Of a stretch of 64,000 nt of DNA, positions 34,926 through 45,688 are shown piece by piece. Each line of letters starts with the position of its first letter. Position 1 is the first letter of the stretch. The notes beneath the pieces were generated by a model. That model was not told the DNA's origin, searched no databases, and worked only from the letters and a program-made list of their open reading frames with translations. The stretch covers positions 33,309,196 through 33,373,195 of the forward strand of contig CM060075.1 in NCBI GenBank assembly GCA_030533445.1. The letters run 5' to 3'. Both the position numbers and the translations under genes were made by a program. The stretch is from Cyprinodon diabolis. Lineage: Eukaryota; Chordata; Actinopteri; Cyprinodontiformes; Cyprinodontidae.

Positions 34926-37160
34926 CAATTAAAAGGTTGGCGCTGGATGGCATGGCTAAAGCCTATATATCACAATACTTTCTCTTGATTTTGATCCATA
35001 CGATATAATTTGGATATTAACTTAAAGTCAAAGCATCATAAATTGTACCAAAAATTCCCAGAGCAGAATGCTATACAGAACTAATAAGATACAACACTTT
35101 AGAAAACATGTTTTTCTTAATATTTCCTCCATGTCTGTGCCAGTTTGTTTCATTACATCTTTAAAAGTTCTCTTGTCTCAGGCTAAAACAGTTTTCTGAA
35201 TTATTTCAGCATGACAAGTGTTCCCACAGCGTTTCTGATCCAGTCGTTATGTGGGTCCATTAAAGCCCTCAGATGGTGGATAAAAGCAACTCGCCCCGAT
35301 ACACCCTCCTGGTCCTCCAGGAAGTGAATGATGTCAGCTCCGCCTCTCCCTTCTTCCTCCCTACGCTGCTCCTCCCTCGATGACACCACTGATGATGACA
35401 AGGAGAAAGAGGCAAATGAAGAGGAGTGTGTCCCCTCCTCCTTTCCTTCCCGTCCTCCACCTCACCCACTGCTTCCTGACATCCTACCTCCAGGCGTCCT
35501 GACTCAGCTCCTTCCACCTCTTTTAAATCGGTTCTGACTGAGTACACTTTGATTTTGCTTTAACCATCTTGTGCCGATCATATTTTTTTATAGTGCAGCA
35601 TCATATAAGAGAGGCACAAAAGAATGAATAAACAGACGGATGAGTACAGAGAAAATCTTTACTCATTATTTTACAAAAATCAAAAACCTTCCACTTGTCC
35701 TCCTCCACAGTACAGGGCACATGTGTATGGCACATGGTCAGAATTTGAATGGCTGACAAAGCTGTTTGATTTACAGCCTGTTTGAATCTGAACAGGCTCT
35801 GACACACTTTAACTTAGATGCATGTGTTTTCTTGGTCAGATCAATCAGGTTCCTTCCTTGATTTGATTGTATTCAGTGCTTGTTTAATCTTCAGTCATGA
35901 ATTTGCAACGTTGCACTTTACATGACCATAAATCTGATGTGTGGGGAATATTTTAGTTGTTTGACAATGATGCGATGGATGTTTACAATTCAAACTGAAG
36001 GTCCATAGGGTAACGATAGATGCAATTATCCAAAACGCCCAAACTAAAATCTGGATCTTCCTATTCTCTAGGGAATATTCCCATGCTTAATTAACACTCC
36101 ATTTGTAGTAGCTGTTTAATATGCCACTACTAAATGGGAGAAGTCCTTTAAGAAATAAATCTGTTGGTACATATTAAAAAAAAAAAAAACAAGCATTACT
36201 TTAACACCTACAGAGTTGAATATAACTCTGTTTCAGATACCATTTGATCCCACTCCAAATGAGTGTAAAATTTACTCTGCAGCTAGTGTAAAGTTACCAA
36301 AATAAAGCAGTTTTTCTGAACAATTCGTCCTAATTGTTGATGAATTAACTTCTGGAAATGGCGTAGGGTATTTCAACCACTTCAACCAGTGTTAAATGAG
36401 AACAAGGTCTATAGGGATGCCTATAATCCATGACTACAGTAACTTATCCCTACAAAATGACATTTAAATCCTTGTACTTTTTAAAAACTTTTGATAGTTG
36501 CACTATTTACAAATTTTTCAAGGGGTTTGGTATTTCTGTAGCTTACAAGTATATGCAACCTTTATCAAATAATGCATGATATCGCCTTTACTCCACATAT
36601 GATAATCAGGCATCCACAAAATGTTATATACATCCCTAAACATTTCCAATGCACTCAGCAACATCACATAAACCTGAAAAATGCTCCTCTGCAACGGAAT
36701 TAGCCCAGGGCTATGCAAATTTTGCTAAGTCTCATTCTACACCATGCATACTCTTTGACTGCACTAATGAAGATTCACTTTAACCCTTCATTCAATACTA
36801 CATATATACCTGTACATCCTATCTCAAGAATACATCACAGACAAACACTCGTATTCCAAGGGATAAACAAATATTTCAAAAACTGACAGGACTTGAGGTT
36901 TCATTAAATGTTTAAAATTCTTAAATTTACACCAACTTATTTATTTATTTGTTGTTTTTTTTGCAGATATGCCTAGTGGAAACCCCTCTAGACATTTCTA
37001 AATCGAAGGTCTCCCCTCAAGCTAGAAAACATTAAACCTGAAAGTGAATAACAGTCTTTCTTCAGATACCCAACCACGTTAACCACAGAGAAGGCAAACT
37101 GGATCTCACCAAGTGGCTGGAACCAAACACTTGGTACTAGACCTGAAGAAGCTTAGGATA
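34926..37160. other. Mostly gene-free stretch around the candidate exon
   Basis: Apart from 35201-35388 I see no exon, RNA gene or intact element. A 12-bp A run lies near 36178-36190. Confidence 0.4.
35201..35388 (-). CDS. Candidate terminal coding exon of unknown host gene
   Basis: On the minus strand a long pyrimidine tract (CTCTTTCTCCTTGTC region) ends in CATCATCAG, an acceptor-like site with AG at 35389-35390. The following 188 nt are open to TAA at 35201-35203 and encode an acidic/arginine-rich start (SSREEQRREEEG) and then ADIIHFLEDQEG, FIHHLRALMDPHNDWIRN and AVGTLVMLK. Codon choice and amino-acid mix look like real protein. I do not recognise the family. The phase (two bases complete the first codon) means an upstream exon is required. 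No element ends surround it. It could also be a chance open frame. Confidence 0.3.
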
Positions 37161-37168
37161 GTCTACTT

Positions 37169-37595
37169 TAGGGGTGAATATTGGCATGGGTATTGCGATA
37201 CGATGCATGTCACAATTCTTGGGTCTCGATGCGATATTATCACCATATTGCAATATCACAACATATTAAGATATTTTTCTCAACTATCAAAATTACATTT
37301 ATAGATAAAAAAGCAAGCATGTTGATCAGAAGATATTGATCATTTAGGTATTCTGTTTTTTAGATTGGGGTTGTACAGTAGTCAGTCCATGTCTTCCACT
37401 GTCACTGACTCACAGCAAAAGGACTCCGTGGTTCTATATACCACAGTTACGGTGCAGAGGTAGCCCATTTTCCCTAATTGTTTTTGGTAAAATGTTTGGT
37501 TTTAAAATCGATACTAGGAACTGAAAAATCTATATTATATCAGGCAGCCGAAAATCACAATATATCACCAAAACGATTTTTTGCCCACACCCCTA
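37169..37595. mobile_element. hAT-type MITE
   Basis: Ends TAGGGGTGAATATTGG and, inward, TAGGGGTGTGGGCAAAA share the outer 9 bases. Flanks GTCTACTT (37161-37168) and GTCTACCT (37596-37603) form an 8-bp duplication with one mismatch. The inside is rich in ATATTG and CAATAT words. Confidence 0.75.
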
Positions 37596-37603
37596 GTCTA
37601 CCT

Positions 37604-38514
37604 TCATATTGTTCTACCACCTGCACTGATAGATGTCGAGTTTGGGGTTTTCTCTCTGCTGCATGAAAAACTAAATAACACACCAGTTAATAATACTATA
37701 TGTCTTGCATTATAATTTAACAAACTTATATTAATCAGCTCAATGAGTTGTTATGACTCTAGGTTTAAATCAAAAAAGACAATGATTTCATTAAGAATTA
37801 ATCTTGACCCAATGTTGCAACTAAATTATCAATCAATTAAATTTGAACCTTTTATTTGAAGGGTTTGAGAGGATTTATTCAATCCAGGTTTTTAATCATA
37901 CAAAGGCGTTGAAACGGATCTGATCAGAATTTTTAATTTTCCTACTGTGGACTTTGGCCTTTTATGAATAATATAGACATGGTTTGTTTCAATCTCATTT
38001 CCCTTGAGCAAATCTTCCTGAGTTTTTATCCAGGATTTTGAAGCACAAAGCATTTTGAAACAAGATGTGTTTAAATTGACAATTCAAGTTAAGGTGTTAA
38101 TTCATGTATTGTTTCAATAGGAGTATTTCTAAAGAGCTGTTTTAATCTAAAAAAATTTTTTCCATCTATTTGCATGTGCAATTAATCTGATTTGCAGCCC
38201 ACATTGAAAACATGAAACATAGCTGCAGAGCTTGTAACAAAACCCCTCAGGTGTAAGACTTAGCTGCGTCCTCAGAGACACCGGATTTAGGGAAAACGTG
38301 TGTCTTTGTCCCTAAGCGACGGATCAAAACCGTGAGTGAGAAAATACGGGGGTGCTTGAGATGAATGTCAGAAGGTGTGTGAAAATGAAACAGAGCTGCT
38401 GTTAAGTTGGGTGTGTAGGCACCCCAGTAACAGGTAGAGGTGAGAAATGTATCACAAAAACACGCTGTCTATTGGAAAGTGGCACCACTAAAATTCAAAC
38501 AAGCTGTTCCTATA

Positions 38515-38518
<4 letters not shown>
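37604..38518. other. Gene-free stretch
   Basis: AT-rich, nothing recognised. Confidence 0.45.

Positions 38519-38578
<60 letters not shown>
38519..38578. repeat. (TA)n microsatellite, left part
   Basis: About 60 bp of alternating AT, interrupted on its right by the hAT-type element. Confidence 0.9.
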
Positions 38579-38581
<3 letters not shown>

Positions 38582-39503
38582 TGCTGTCAAAATTATCGTG
38601 TTATTATCGCATTAACGCGAGGCCATTTTAATGGCGATAATTTTTTTAATGTGAGATTAACACTATGTGGTTCTATGGTACAATTTTCCAAGAACATCCC
38701 GCTGCAGCCTGCGGGAAGGCGGGGCTATTTTCCCCCAGTCTATGCATTTTCCATAGGCTTCGAGAGCGGAGCTCCTCAAGGGAAAAAGACGCTCATACAC
38801 TGGGTGGCGCTAGTGCCTTTTCTTTAAGCCCCACCACCAACAAACAAGTTGAGTGTCTGGTGCCTAGTAGCAACCTGAAATACGCTGAGAAAACAGATTA
38901 CTGAGGTGAAATGGATCTGCTACGGCACTCTTGCTGTCTGTGTACGCCACAGGTCAGTATCGCGTGTGTGGGTGTTTGTGTGTGTGTGTTCTCATTTTTG
39001 TTAAGAGGCTGAAAAGTAACTTTCTAGAGCATAGACTACCTCCATCTAGTGATGTCGGTCTATTGATTTTGATGTATTGATTGAAAATTGTTCATTATTA
39101 TCTTGGTTAATTAACTAATCTAATCTAATGTTAACTCTACTACATTTTATAGCAGTAGGGTAAAATGCTTGTCTTTGTTCAAAAGACTGTATTGAGTGTA
39201 AAGACTGTCTTTTACATCAGCCTGTTTTCAGGGCCTTCTTTTTGGCTACATATTTGTTATTTTTTGCTACATGCCTCCCCATCTTCTTGCCATATGTTTC
39301 TATGGCATAAATCAGTGTCTGTGACCTGTTTTCATTTTAAAAAAAGAACATTGGCACAAACCTAGCCTGTATGTATTTTTTGTATGTCATCGAGAGTATT
39401 TAAATGATTTTCAATCAGAAAAAAAATGTGCGATTAAAATGCGATTAATCGCGAGTTAACTTAGGCATTGATGCGATTAAAAAAATTTAATCGATTGACA
39501 GCA

Positions 39504-39506
<3 letters not shown>
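38579..39506. mobile_element. hAT-type element inserted in a (TA)n tract
   Basis: Left TAGTGCTGTCAAAATTATCG and right, inward, TAGTGCTGTCAATCGATTAA are inverted repeats, followed by ATTAATCGC-type sub-terminal words. Both flanks are (TA)n, so the 8-bp duplication would be TATATATA and cannot be delimited exactly. No transposase is visible. Confidence 0.8.

Positions 39507-39595
<89 letters not shown>
39507..39595. repeat. (TA)n microsatellite, right part
   Basis: About 89 bp of alternating AT. With the left part it forms a tract of about 150 bp before insertion. Length is prone to assembly error. Confidence 0.9.
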
Positions 39596-39598
<3 letters not shown>

Positions 39599-40137
39599 TG
39601 TGGAAAATTAGAGTTATTTTGCAAGTTCAAAAAAAATTTGAAATTATGTGGTGGTCTGCAATTGTCCACTGTAAGCGACATAATCTTTAAAAACGAACCC
39701 AAGAAATCAAATTATTTGATTTTTTTTTTTTAAATAAGTATTTGAACACCTGAGAAAGTCAATGTTAATATTTGGTAAAGTAGACCTTTCCAGCCTTGTG
39801 GAATTTTGTAGTTGGATTCTTACTGATTGTATGGGGCGGACAGGTGTCTTTATGCAGCTAACGACCTCAAACAGGTGCATCTAATTTAGGATAATAAATG
39901 GAGTAGAGGTGGACATTTTGAAGGCAGACTAACCTGTCTTTCATGTTCAGAATTGTAAATGATAGACAGGTGTTCAAATACGTTTGCAGCTGTATCATAC
40001 AAATAAATAAATAGTTAAAAATCATATATTGTGGATTTTCTTTTGTATATTATGTCTCACAGTGGATATGCACATATGATGACAATTTCAAACCCTTTCA
40101 TGATTTCTAAGTGGGAGCACTTATGTTCCTCACTGTA
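39596..40137 (-). mobile_element. Deleted Tc1-like element
   Basis: Blocks AAGTATTTGAACACCTGAGA, CAATGTTAATATTTGGTA, AGACAGGTGTTCAAATAC, CAGCTGTATCATACAAATAA and GATGACAATTTCAAACCC are known parts of the terminal and sub-terminal regions of a common fish Tc1 element. The right terminus reads CCTCACTGTA. Most of the transposase gene is gone. Confidence 0.65.
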
Positions 40138-40289
40138 TGCATATGTCAAATTTCAGGTTATTATATAACAGCGTCTCCATTGTCTGAATTTATCACATTT
40201 GCCTTTTTTTTCCCGATATCACATTCATTTAATTAATTCCTAATCTTTTAGTCAACTAAGTGTTTAGAAGACTAACCTGTCTGCTTGTG

Positions 40290-40480
40290 GAGAGTGGTGG
40301 CCTTGTGGTTAGAGCAAAGAGCTTGTAATCCTCAGGTTCTGAGTTCGAGCCCCACTCCCACAGACTGCCACTCTGGGTCTCTGAGCAACACCTTTCAGCC
40401 CACACTGCTCCTCAAAGGGATCAGTTAAATGCAGAGGTGAATTTCTCCAATGTGAGATCAATAAAGTTTAATTATTTTTA
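40290..40480 (+). repeat. tRNA-derived SINE, family A
   Basis: GTGGCCTTGTGGTTAGAGC (A box) and GGTTCTGAGTTCGAGCCCC (B box region), then CCACTCCCACAG and the tail GATCAATAAAGTTTAATTAT. Confidence 0.88.
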
Positions 40481-41133
40481 AAATTATGTTAATGCTTGAA
40501 TTTTGGTTGTAACAACAAAACAGATAAGATAGAAATAGTTTTACTGTCCATTTTCTTTCCCTTTTTCTTTTTCCCTTATATATTTGAATTATATCTTCTT
40601 TCCGAATGTATGACTTAGTGTTGGTTGTGAAGAATACCTTTGAACTTTGCTTTTTTCAGTTTTTCATTCATTGATTTCTCCCTTTTTGTTTATGTATATA
40701 CAATTAATATGTAAGACCTGGCAGTAAATGCTCTCCACAGAGGCCAGAAAGGTTGTAGGTAAGTTGTTTTAAAACATTTAGAGTTTAAATAAGCAGTGAG
40801 GGTTAAATTGCTGCAGTGTATGTGCCAAAAGGAGCTGGTAACTTAAACAGCTGGGTGGTTAAAAGCAAGTTGGCAGCTCAACAAACAATCTGAATAGAAT
40901 ATTATGTTTTAAAGAAACGAACCCTCGTTGACTCATGATGTTTACACTGAATAACAGCAGGCCAAAACACAAAAGAAAAAAATATGTGGTTACTTCAAAC
41001 AAACCAGTCTCTCTGACTGACTAAGATGTACTTGTAGAGGACTGGTTATGCTAAAACAGTAGTACTCAAATCCAGCTTTGAAATAAAAGGCTGTCTCAAA
41101 CACAAACTGTATGAAGGAAAACAGGCTTACAAA
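40481..41133. other. Gene-free stretch
   Basis: AT-rich, no recognised feature. Confidence 0.45.
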
Positions 41134-41530
41134 CAGTGTTGGGCACTTTACTTTGAAAAAGTAATTAGTTATAGTTACTAGTTACTTCTCCCAAAAAGTA
41201 ACTGAGTTACTAACTGAGTTACTCCACAATAAAAGTAACTAGTTACTAGTAAAAGTAACTATTGCGTTACTTTTGCGTTTCTCGCCCCCGTACCCCTCAC
41301 CACCCAGCCCCCACCTTCTCGCGGTGTGTTTCCAAAGCCAGCTGAATAGAGTGGACGACAAAGACAAGAACCTGCAGAGAGTTTTGCATTTATTGCAACT
41401 CAACGTAAATGACATCAGGGGGGAACGCCATGTGAAGTTTTTTAACAGGGCATTCAGATCTGGTGAAATTAATAACTGGGGATGTCTAATTCTGAAATCC
41501 TGTGTGTTTGGGTTGTTATAGATACTGCAA

Positions 41531-41557
41531 CATCTATCTATCCATCTATCTATCTAG
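41531..41557. repeat. (ATCT)n microsatellite
   Basis: Interrupted CTAT/CCAT tetranucleotides. Confidence 0.85.
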
Positions 41558-41660
41558 ATGTATACTCTGTGTGTGACATAAAATATGGATCTCCATCCCT
41601 GCCACAAAGGCCATCAAATAATGTTTAAAATAAAAAATACAGTAGGTTGAAAAGTCAGAG

Positions 41661-41682
41661 CATCCATCCATCCATCCATCCA
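41661..41682. repeat. (CATC)n microsatellite
   Basis: Five CATC units in a row. Confidence 0.85.
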
Positions 41683-42414
41683 GATTTCTCCCTTTCATTT
41701 GATCGTTCACGCTCTCCATAGTTCTCCTGTGGCGAGAGCACAGGGCGACTGTTGCGCGCCTTTACCGAGCATGCGCGTTTCCTGTCGCTTGCGCGGTGAA
41801 TCGTGCCGCCTGCGCTGTGCGGAGATGCAGAGGAAACCGTTATGTGATGGGGAAACGCAGCTCGACGTAACGCCGGTATTTCCATGTGGAAAACGCTGTT
41901 TTGCTGCTGGAGTCATCCTCACTCTCCATCTCTCTGTGTGTGCTGTACGTTAACACCCACCAGCGGAAACACCCACCTACCCAACTGACAGACGGAATCT
42001 CACTATACATCAGCCATTCTCATCCTCCCCTCTCTCATGACAAGGCGCGCACCTCTGGATGACCTAAAAAATAATCTTTAATATCTCTTAAACAAAAGTA
42101 GCACAAACAATATTTTTTCTGCACAAATCTGCACTAACGTTGCACTAACCATTCAGTCTATTTGCAGAGTTTTTGGACGTGGGTCGGGTGTCAGCTTCAC
42201 GCAGCTGCGCACGAGTCCTATCATGAAAAAAGGTTCATTGTGCGACCTGAGTAACGAGCAGTAACGGGGTGTCTGCAATGGTAACTGCATTATAGTTACA
42301 GTCAAAGTAATTAGTTAGATTACTCGTTACTAAAACAAGGTAACGGCGTTAGTAACGCCATTTGATGCCTTCATGTTTTGTCACATTCTGGCAAATCTAA
42401 ACGTTGTTCTCTAG

Positions 42415-42599
42415 ACGAGCTCCAAGAAACATCCCAACAGAGCGGAACAGTGAATTCATGCGTGACTCATTCATCACTACTGACACTGTGCGGGCAGGTG
42501 GAGATAAGAGGTCAGAAGGTCTTACCTGAGCAGGTAAACCCTGTTCAGATGCAGAACAGCCCTCCCCTCCTGCAGCAGGAAGAGAAAAGAACAAACTAA
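42415..42599 (+). CDS. Candidate coding exon of unknown host gene
   Basis: An acceptor-like TTGTTCTCTAG (AG at 42413-42414) precedes an open frame, two bases into a codon. It encodes ELQETSQQSGTVNSC, THSSLLTLCGQVEIRGQKV and LPEQ. At 42533/42534 CAG|GTAAAC is a usable donor, giving a 119-nt internal exon. If it is not used, the frame continues to TAA at 42597-42599. The amino-acid mix is protein-like, but I recognise no family. It starts 55 bp after the repeat border at 42359, so it might belong to an unrecognised element. Confidence 0.25.
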
Positions 42600-42647
42600 T
42601 GTCTCAGATATGGATCAACTCCAACTGTCTGCCACTGACTTGCAGAA

Positions 42648-42825
42648 TAGGGCTGCAACTAACGATTATTTTGTGAATTGATTAATCTGTTTATAATTTT
42701 TTCGATAAATCAATGAATAAGAGGATAGCAAAAGGTTCCTTAAAGAAGATTTTTTACAGAATTAAACCAGGGGAAACTAAAACTTTTCCACTTGTGGAGT
42801 TCTGGAGCATATTTTTTTTAACTTA
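42648..42825 (-). mobile_element. Truncated hAT-type MITE
   Basis: Starts TAGGGCTGCAACTAACG and matches, inverted, the right 150 bp of the element at 7690-9033 (AAACCAGG, TTTTCCACTTG, GAGTTCTGGA-like blocks). It ends where the next repeat begins; the other terminus is absent. Confidence 0.7.
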
Positions 42826-42910
42826 AAAGTATTGTGGAGGATTTTTTTAAAGACCCACCCTCTTAACTTAAAAAAAAATGTGCGTGCAAGAGCATGCATG
42901 AGCCCAATAT
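42826..42910 (+). repeat. Fragment of the GTATAGTGGAGGAT MITE family
   Basis: AAAGTATTGTGGAGGAT is a one-mismatch form of the terminal repeat, followed by TTAAAGACCCACCCTCT and GTGCAAGAGCATGCATGAGCCC shared with the copy at 3711-3840. The right end is not found. Confidence 0.6.
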
Positions 42911-43223
42911 TTAAATATAAATCAATATTTTTGTGTGCAATAAAACAAAAAGCAGCTTCAGCCATCTCACCATCTCTAAAAATGGAGGATTTTTCTCGCT
43001 GCAGGCGTCCCATTGCATCTTGTCCATCTTGTTGAACGTCTTTCTCCAACAGTCAAAACTCATCAGTCGTTCCATTTGATGACTTCAGTCTGGTGCTGGT
43101 GGTTCCAGCCTGGTCATGTTTTTTTTCTATGACAAAAACACATAGAAATAAAACATCTGCTTTACTTGATGGCGATTCTTCTTCCCTGTATAAGCCCTAC
43201 TGCATTGGTAACATGGAAAGAAC

Positions 43224-43400
43224 AGGTGCATCTTAAATTAGAATGTCTTAAAACAGTTCTGTAGAATAATTCAGTAATAAAAATCCCTCATAACATGTCA
43301 ATCAATGCATTTCAAGAGTTTATTTATATATTGATCATGACTGTAGCTCATTAAAACCATTCAAAAAGTTTGAACTATATTAGAGCTATAAAATTAACAC
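43224..43400. mobile_element. Tc1-like terminal remnant
   Basis: CAGGTGCATCTTAAATTAGAATGTC resembles the outer end of the CAGGTGC-type Tc1 families, and TTTCAAGAGTTTATTTAT the region further in. No transposase follows. Confidence 0.45.
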
Positions 43401-43881
43401 AGAAGGCACAAAGTCAGCAGATCACAGAGTTATTTATCTGAGTAAATAGTGGAAAGTTAAGTGAAAGGAAAAATATGATGAAACAGCAGGTATAACTATA
43501 ACCTTCAGTTGAAAAAATGAATCCATTACATTTTTTGGAGGAGATCCTGAACCAGACTCTGCTCAAATAACACAAATTAGACTTGGGACCACCTCTGCAG
43601 ACAATTACTGAAATCAAATTTAGATTTGAAAATCTACCTCCTGGTTAGCAGCTGGTTGCTGAAATGTACACATATATATTACATTAGAAAAAATATTAGA
43701 AAATATAATACAAAGATTTTCTAAAGGAGCTTCAACTCCACAAGGAAGCAAAAAAGACTTAAAAGTCAGATTTAAAATTATGGCAATTCAAACACAACCG
43801 TAAATTTTCCTTATAGGTAACATATGTATATATTTTTTTCCCTCATACTGTTGAGCCTCTGATGGTAGTTACCAATGATCC

Positions 43882-44809
43882 CTATTTATTCAGTGTATTG
43901 TTGAGTGCCCGAAAAAAAAAGTGAAGCCACCGTCCGCCATGTTGGTCCTCCCCACTCCCACAGACATTAAAAATGCTACATGTGCAGCATTTGGCTGCAA
44001 AAACAAGCAGTTTGCCGGCTTTAGGAAGACGTTTCACAGGTAATTTCACTTTCAGTGTGTGCATACGTACTTGTACATATAGTTTTTGTTTTTTTTTCAA
44101 ATTATCAGATACTTGTAACTAAAAGCAAAAAGCAAAATATGAATTTGATGCTGCCTGTTATTTTACCAATTTATGTGATTTTGCTAGTGTAGAGATTGAA
44201 GCTCTGTGGAATTACTAAATTGGTTAATTAATTTAGCTCTATTGTAAATCTGTCAGATTTAAAGGCTAATGCAGAGACACTGCATAAAAGTACATGGCAT
44301 CATCCATGCACAATTTGCAAATAGAAAATTAATATAGCTTTAACAGACATGTACTTGTAAATAAGTCTTTATGTAAAATCTTAAAATTTTATGAAAGATG
44401 TAATTACCATAACAATGTAATAACTAATGTATATTACATAAACATCATCAATTTAGCACTTTTGGCACATCAGTATTACTACTACTCCATTAACACACTA
44501 ATTTTGTTTGTGATGGATTTGTATTTTACATGATTTATAGACTTTATTGACTTCATAATGACTATGCAATGTGATGTGCCTATTATTTTATTATAAGTTA
44601 AAGTAATCTACTTATGCAGTGAAACAGCATATTTATTTTAAAAGTCTTCAGTCCCCCTGAAAATGAGAACATCATCATTGTTCGATGCTGTAGCGCACAT
44701 ATTGTTTGCATTGCGACCGGTCTAACTAGGGAGTACCAATATGTTGGCCGGAGGCTTCACTTCAACCCTGTACTACCCACAGGCAATCAGCAATCCAGTG
44801 AATAAATAG
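43882..44809 (+). mobile_element. Non-autonomous element with THAP exon
   Basis: Long imperfect inverted ends: left TATTTATTCAGTGTATTG, then GTGAAGCCACC and CCATGTTGGT. Right, inward, TATTTATTCACTGGATTG, then GTGAAGCCTCC and ATATTGGTAC. No clean target duplication was found. THAP fingers occur in P-type and ISL2EU/Harbinger-type transposons; which group this is cannot be settled here. The body after the THAP exon is AT-rich and non-coding. Confidence 0.65.
43939..44039 (+). pseudogene. THAP zinc-finger 5' exon
   Basis: From Met 43939 the exon encodes a short lead and then ATCAAFGCKNKQFAGFRKTFHR. CAAFGC is the C-x4-C pair and TFHR the conserved aromatic-His region at the start of a THAP DNA-binding domain. 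The coding run ends at CACAG followed by GTAATT (44040-44045), a good splice donor placed where THAP genes are often split. The rest of the domain (C-x2-H, AVPTIF) is not seen before the element ends, so the gene is incomplete. Confidence 0.55.
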
Positions 44810-45442
44810 AAATCAGTGGTAGTTGCATCATTGTAACTTGCAGATCATGAACAGGCCTTAGAATATGCTTGTGGCGCCCTCTAGAGGGAAGAGAAGATTC
44901 TTCCAACATGTTGAGGTGAGAATCAAGGATTTTTTTAAAGTAATTCAGCTAAAAACAGATAATGATACATAAAGAGGAGTAGTGTTATACTTAAGTTATG
45001 GTTTAAAATAAATGAAAACAAAGAACTAAATAAGCATAAATATGGAAGTAAATCTGTGTTGCTGGGATTTGAATTAAAAATGCCACTGAAATTTAAATGT
45101 TGTATGTTTGTACTTACTGTTTCAGTGTTAAAATATATTCAGAACACATTTTTGACCTAAACAATATTGTCAATATTTCTATACAGTTTAAATTTCATTT
45201 GTTATTTTCTCTTCAAGCTAAAAATTCACATTACTATTTCAAAGTGATTACATTTTCAATACTTATTTTTCAGTTTAATTTTTGAGTGTTAAAAAAATCT
45301 GTATATAAAAAAATTCAACCTTTCAAAATTCAAACTCAATATTTTCAGCCTCCTGAGATTCAACTGGCTCTATTTCACTGTGTTAAATTTGGCGTTTAAA
45401 TTCAGTTTAAAAAGGGAAGGGTTACTTCAGGTCACAGACATT
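44810..45442. other. Gene-free stretch
   Basis: Very AT-rich. No exon recognised. Confidence 0.45.
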
Positions 45443-45688
45443 AGCAATGGATTGTGGTGTCCAACACCCAGCCAATCCCGTTACATTTTCTTGGTCACGT
45501 GACGTGAAGCATGTGGCGCTCATGCGGTAAGGAAAACCAGCATGACCGCGCCGGTCATATAGCATTAGTTTGCATGATCGGCTCCGTGATGCTGGTTTAC
45601 CTACAGTATGAGCGCCACAAGCGTCACGTCACGTGACCAAGAAAACGTAACGGGATTGGCTGGGTGTTGGACACCACAATCCATTGCT
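45443..45688. repeat. 246-bp near-perfect palindrome
   Basis: The left arm beginning AGCAATGGATTGTGGTG is matched by the inverted right arm ending CACCACAATCCATTGCT. Complementarity continues with few mismatches to the centre near 45565, so almost no loop remains. GTCACGTGAC occurs in each arm (45494-45503 and 45628-45637). It may be a foldback MITE. No target duplication could be fixed. Confidence 0.85.
45494..45503. promoter_or_regulatory. GTCACGTGAC E-box
   Basis: The sequence equals the CLEAR-type E-box recognised by TFEB/MITF-family factors. A second copy is at 45628-45637. Function is not shown. Confidence 0.4.

Larger units (their letters stand above)
41134..42359. mobile_element. GTAACT-rich DNA-transposon-like repeat
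   Basis: Starts CAGTGTTGGGCACTTTACTT and carries many GTAACT and GTTACT words at both borders (41150-41280 and 42240-42360), as in a widespread vertebrate repeat with inverted GTTAC-rich ends. The right end (GTTAGTAACGCC) lacks a clear terminal match to the left, so the boundary is approximate. Tetranucleotide runs at 41531-41557 and 41661-41682 lie inside. No transposase was found. Confidence 0.6.

Noticed and set aside
39487..39702. Open frame encoding an Ile-Tyr repeat
   Set aside because: Direct translation of the (TA)n microsatellite.
41641..41690. Tetranucleotide array considered as a CRISPR-like or tandem gene feature
   Set aside because: It is a simple CATC microsatellite. No CRISPR array, origin, riboswitch or bacterial operon signal was seen anywhere in the window.
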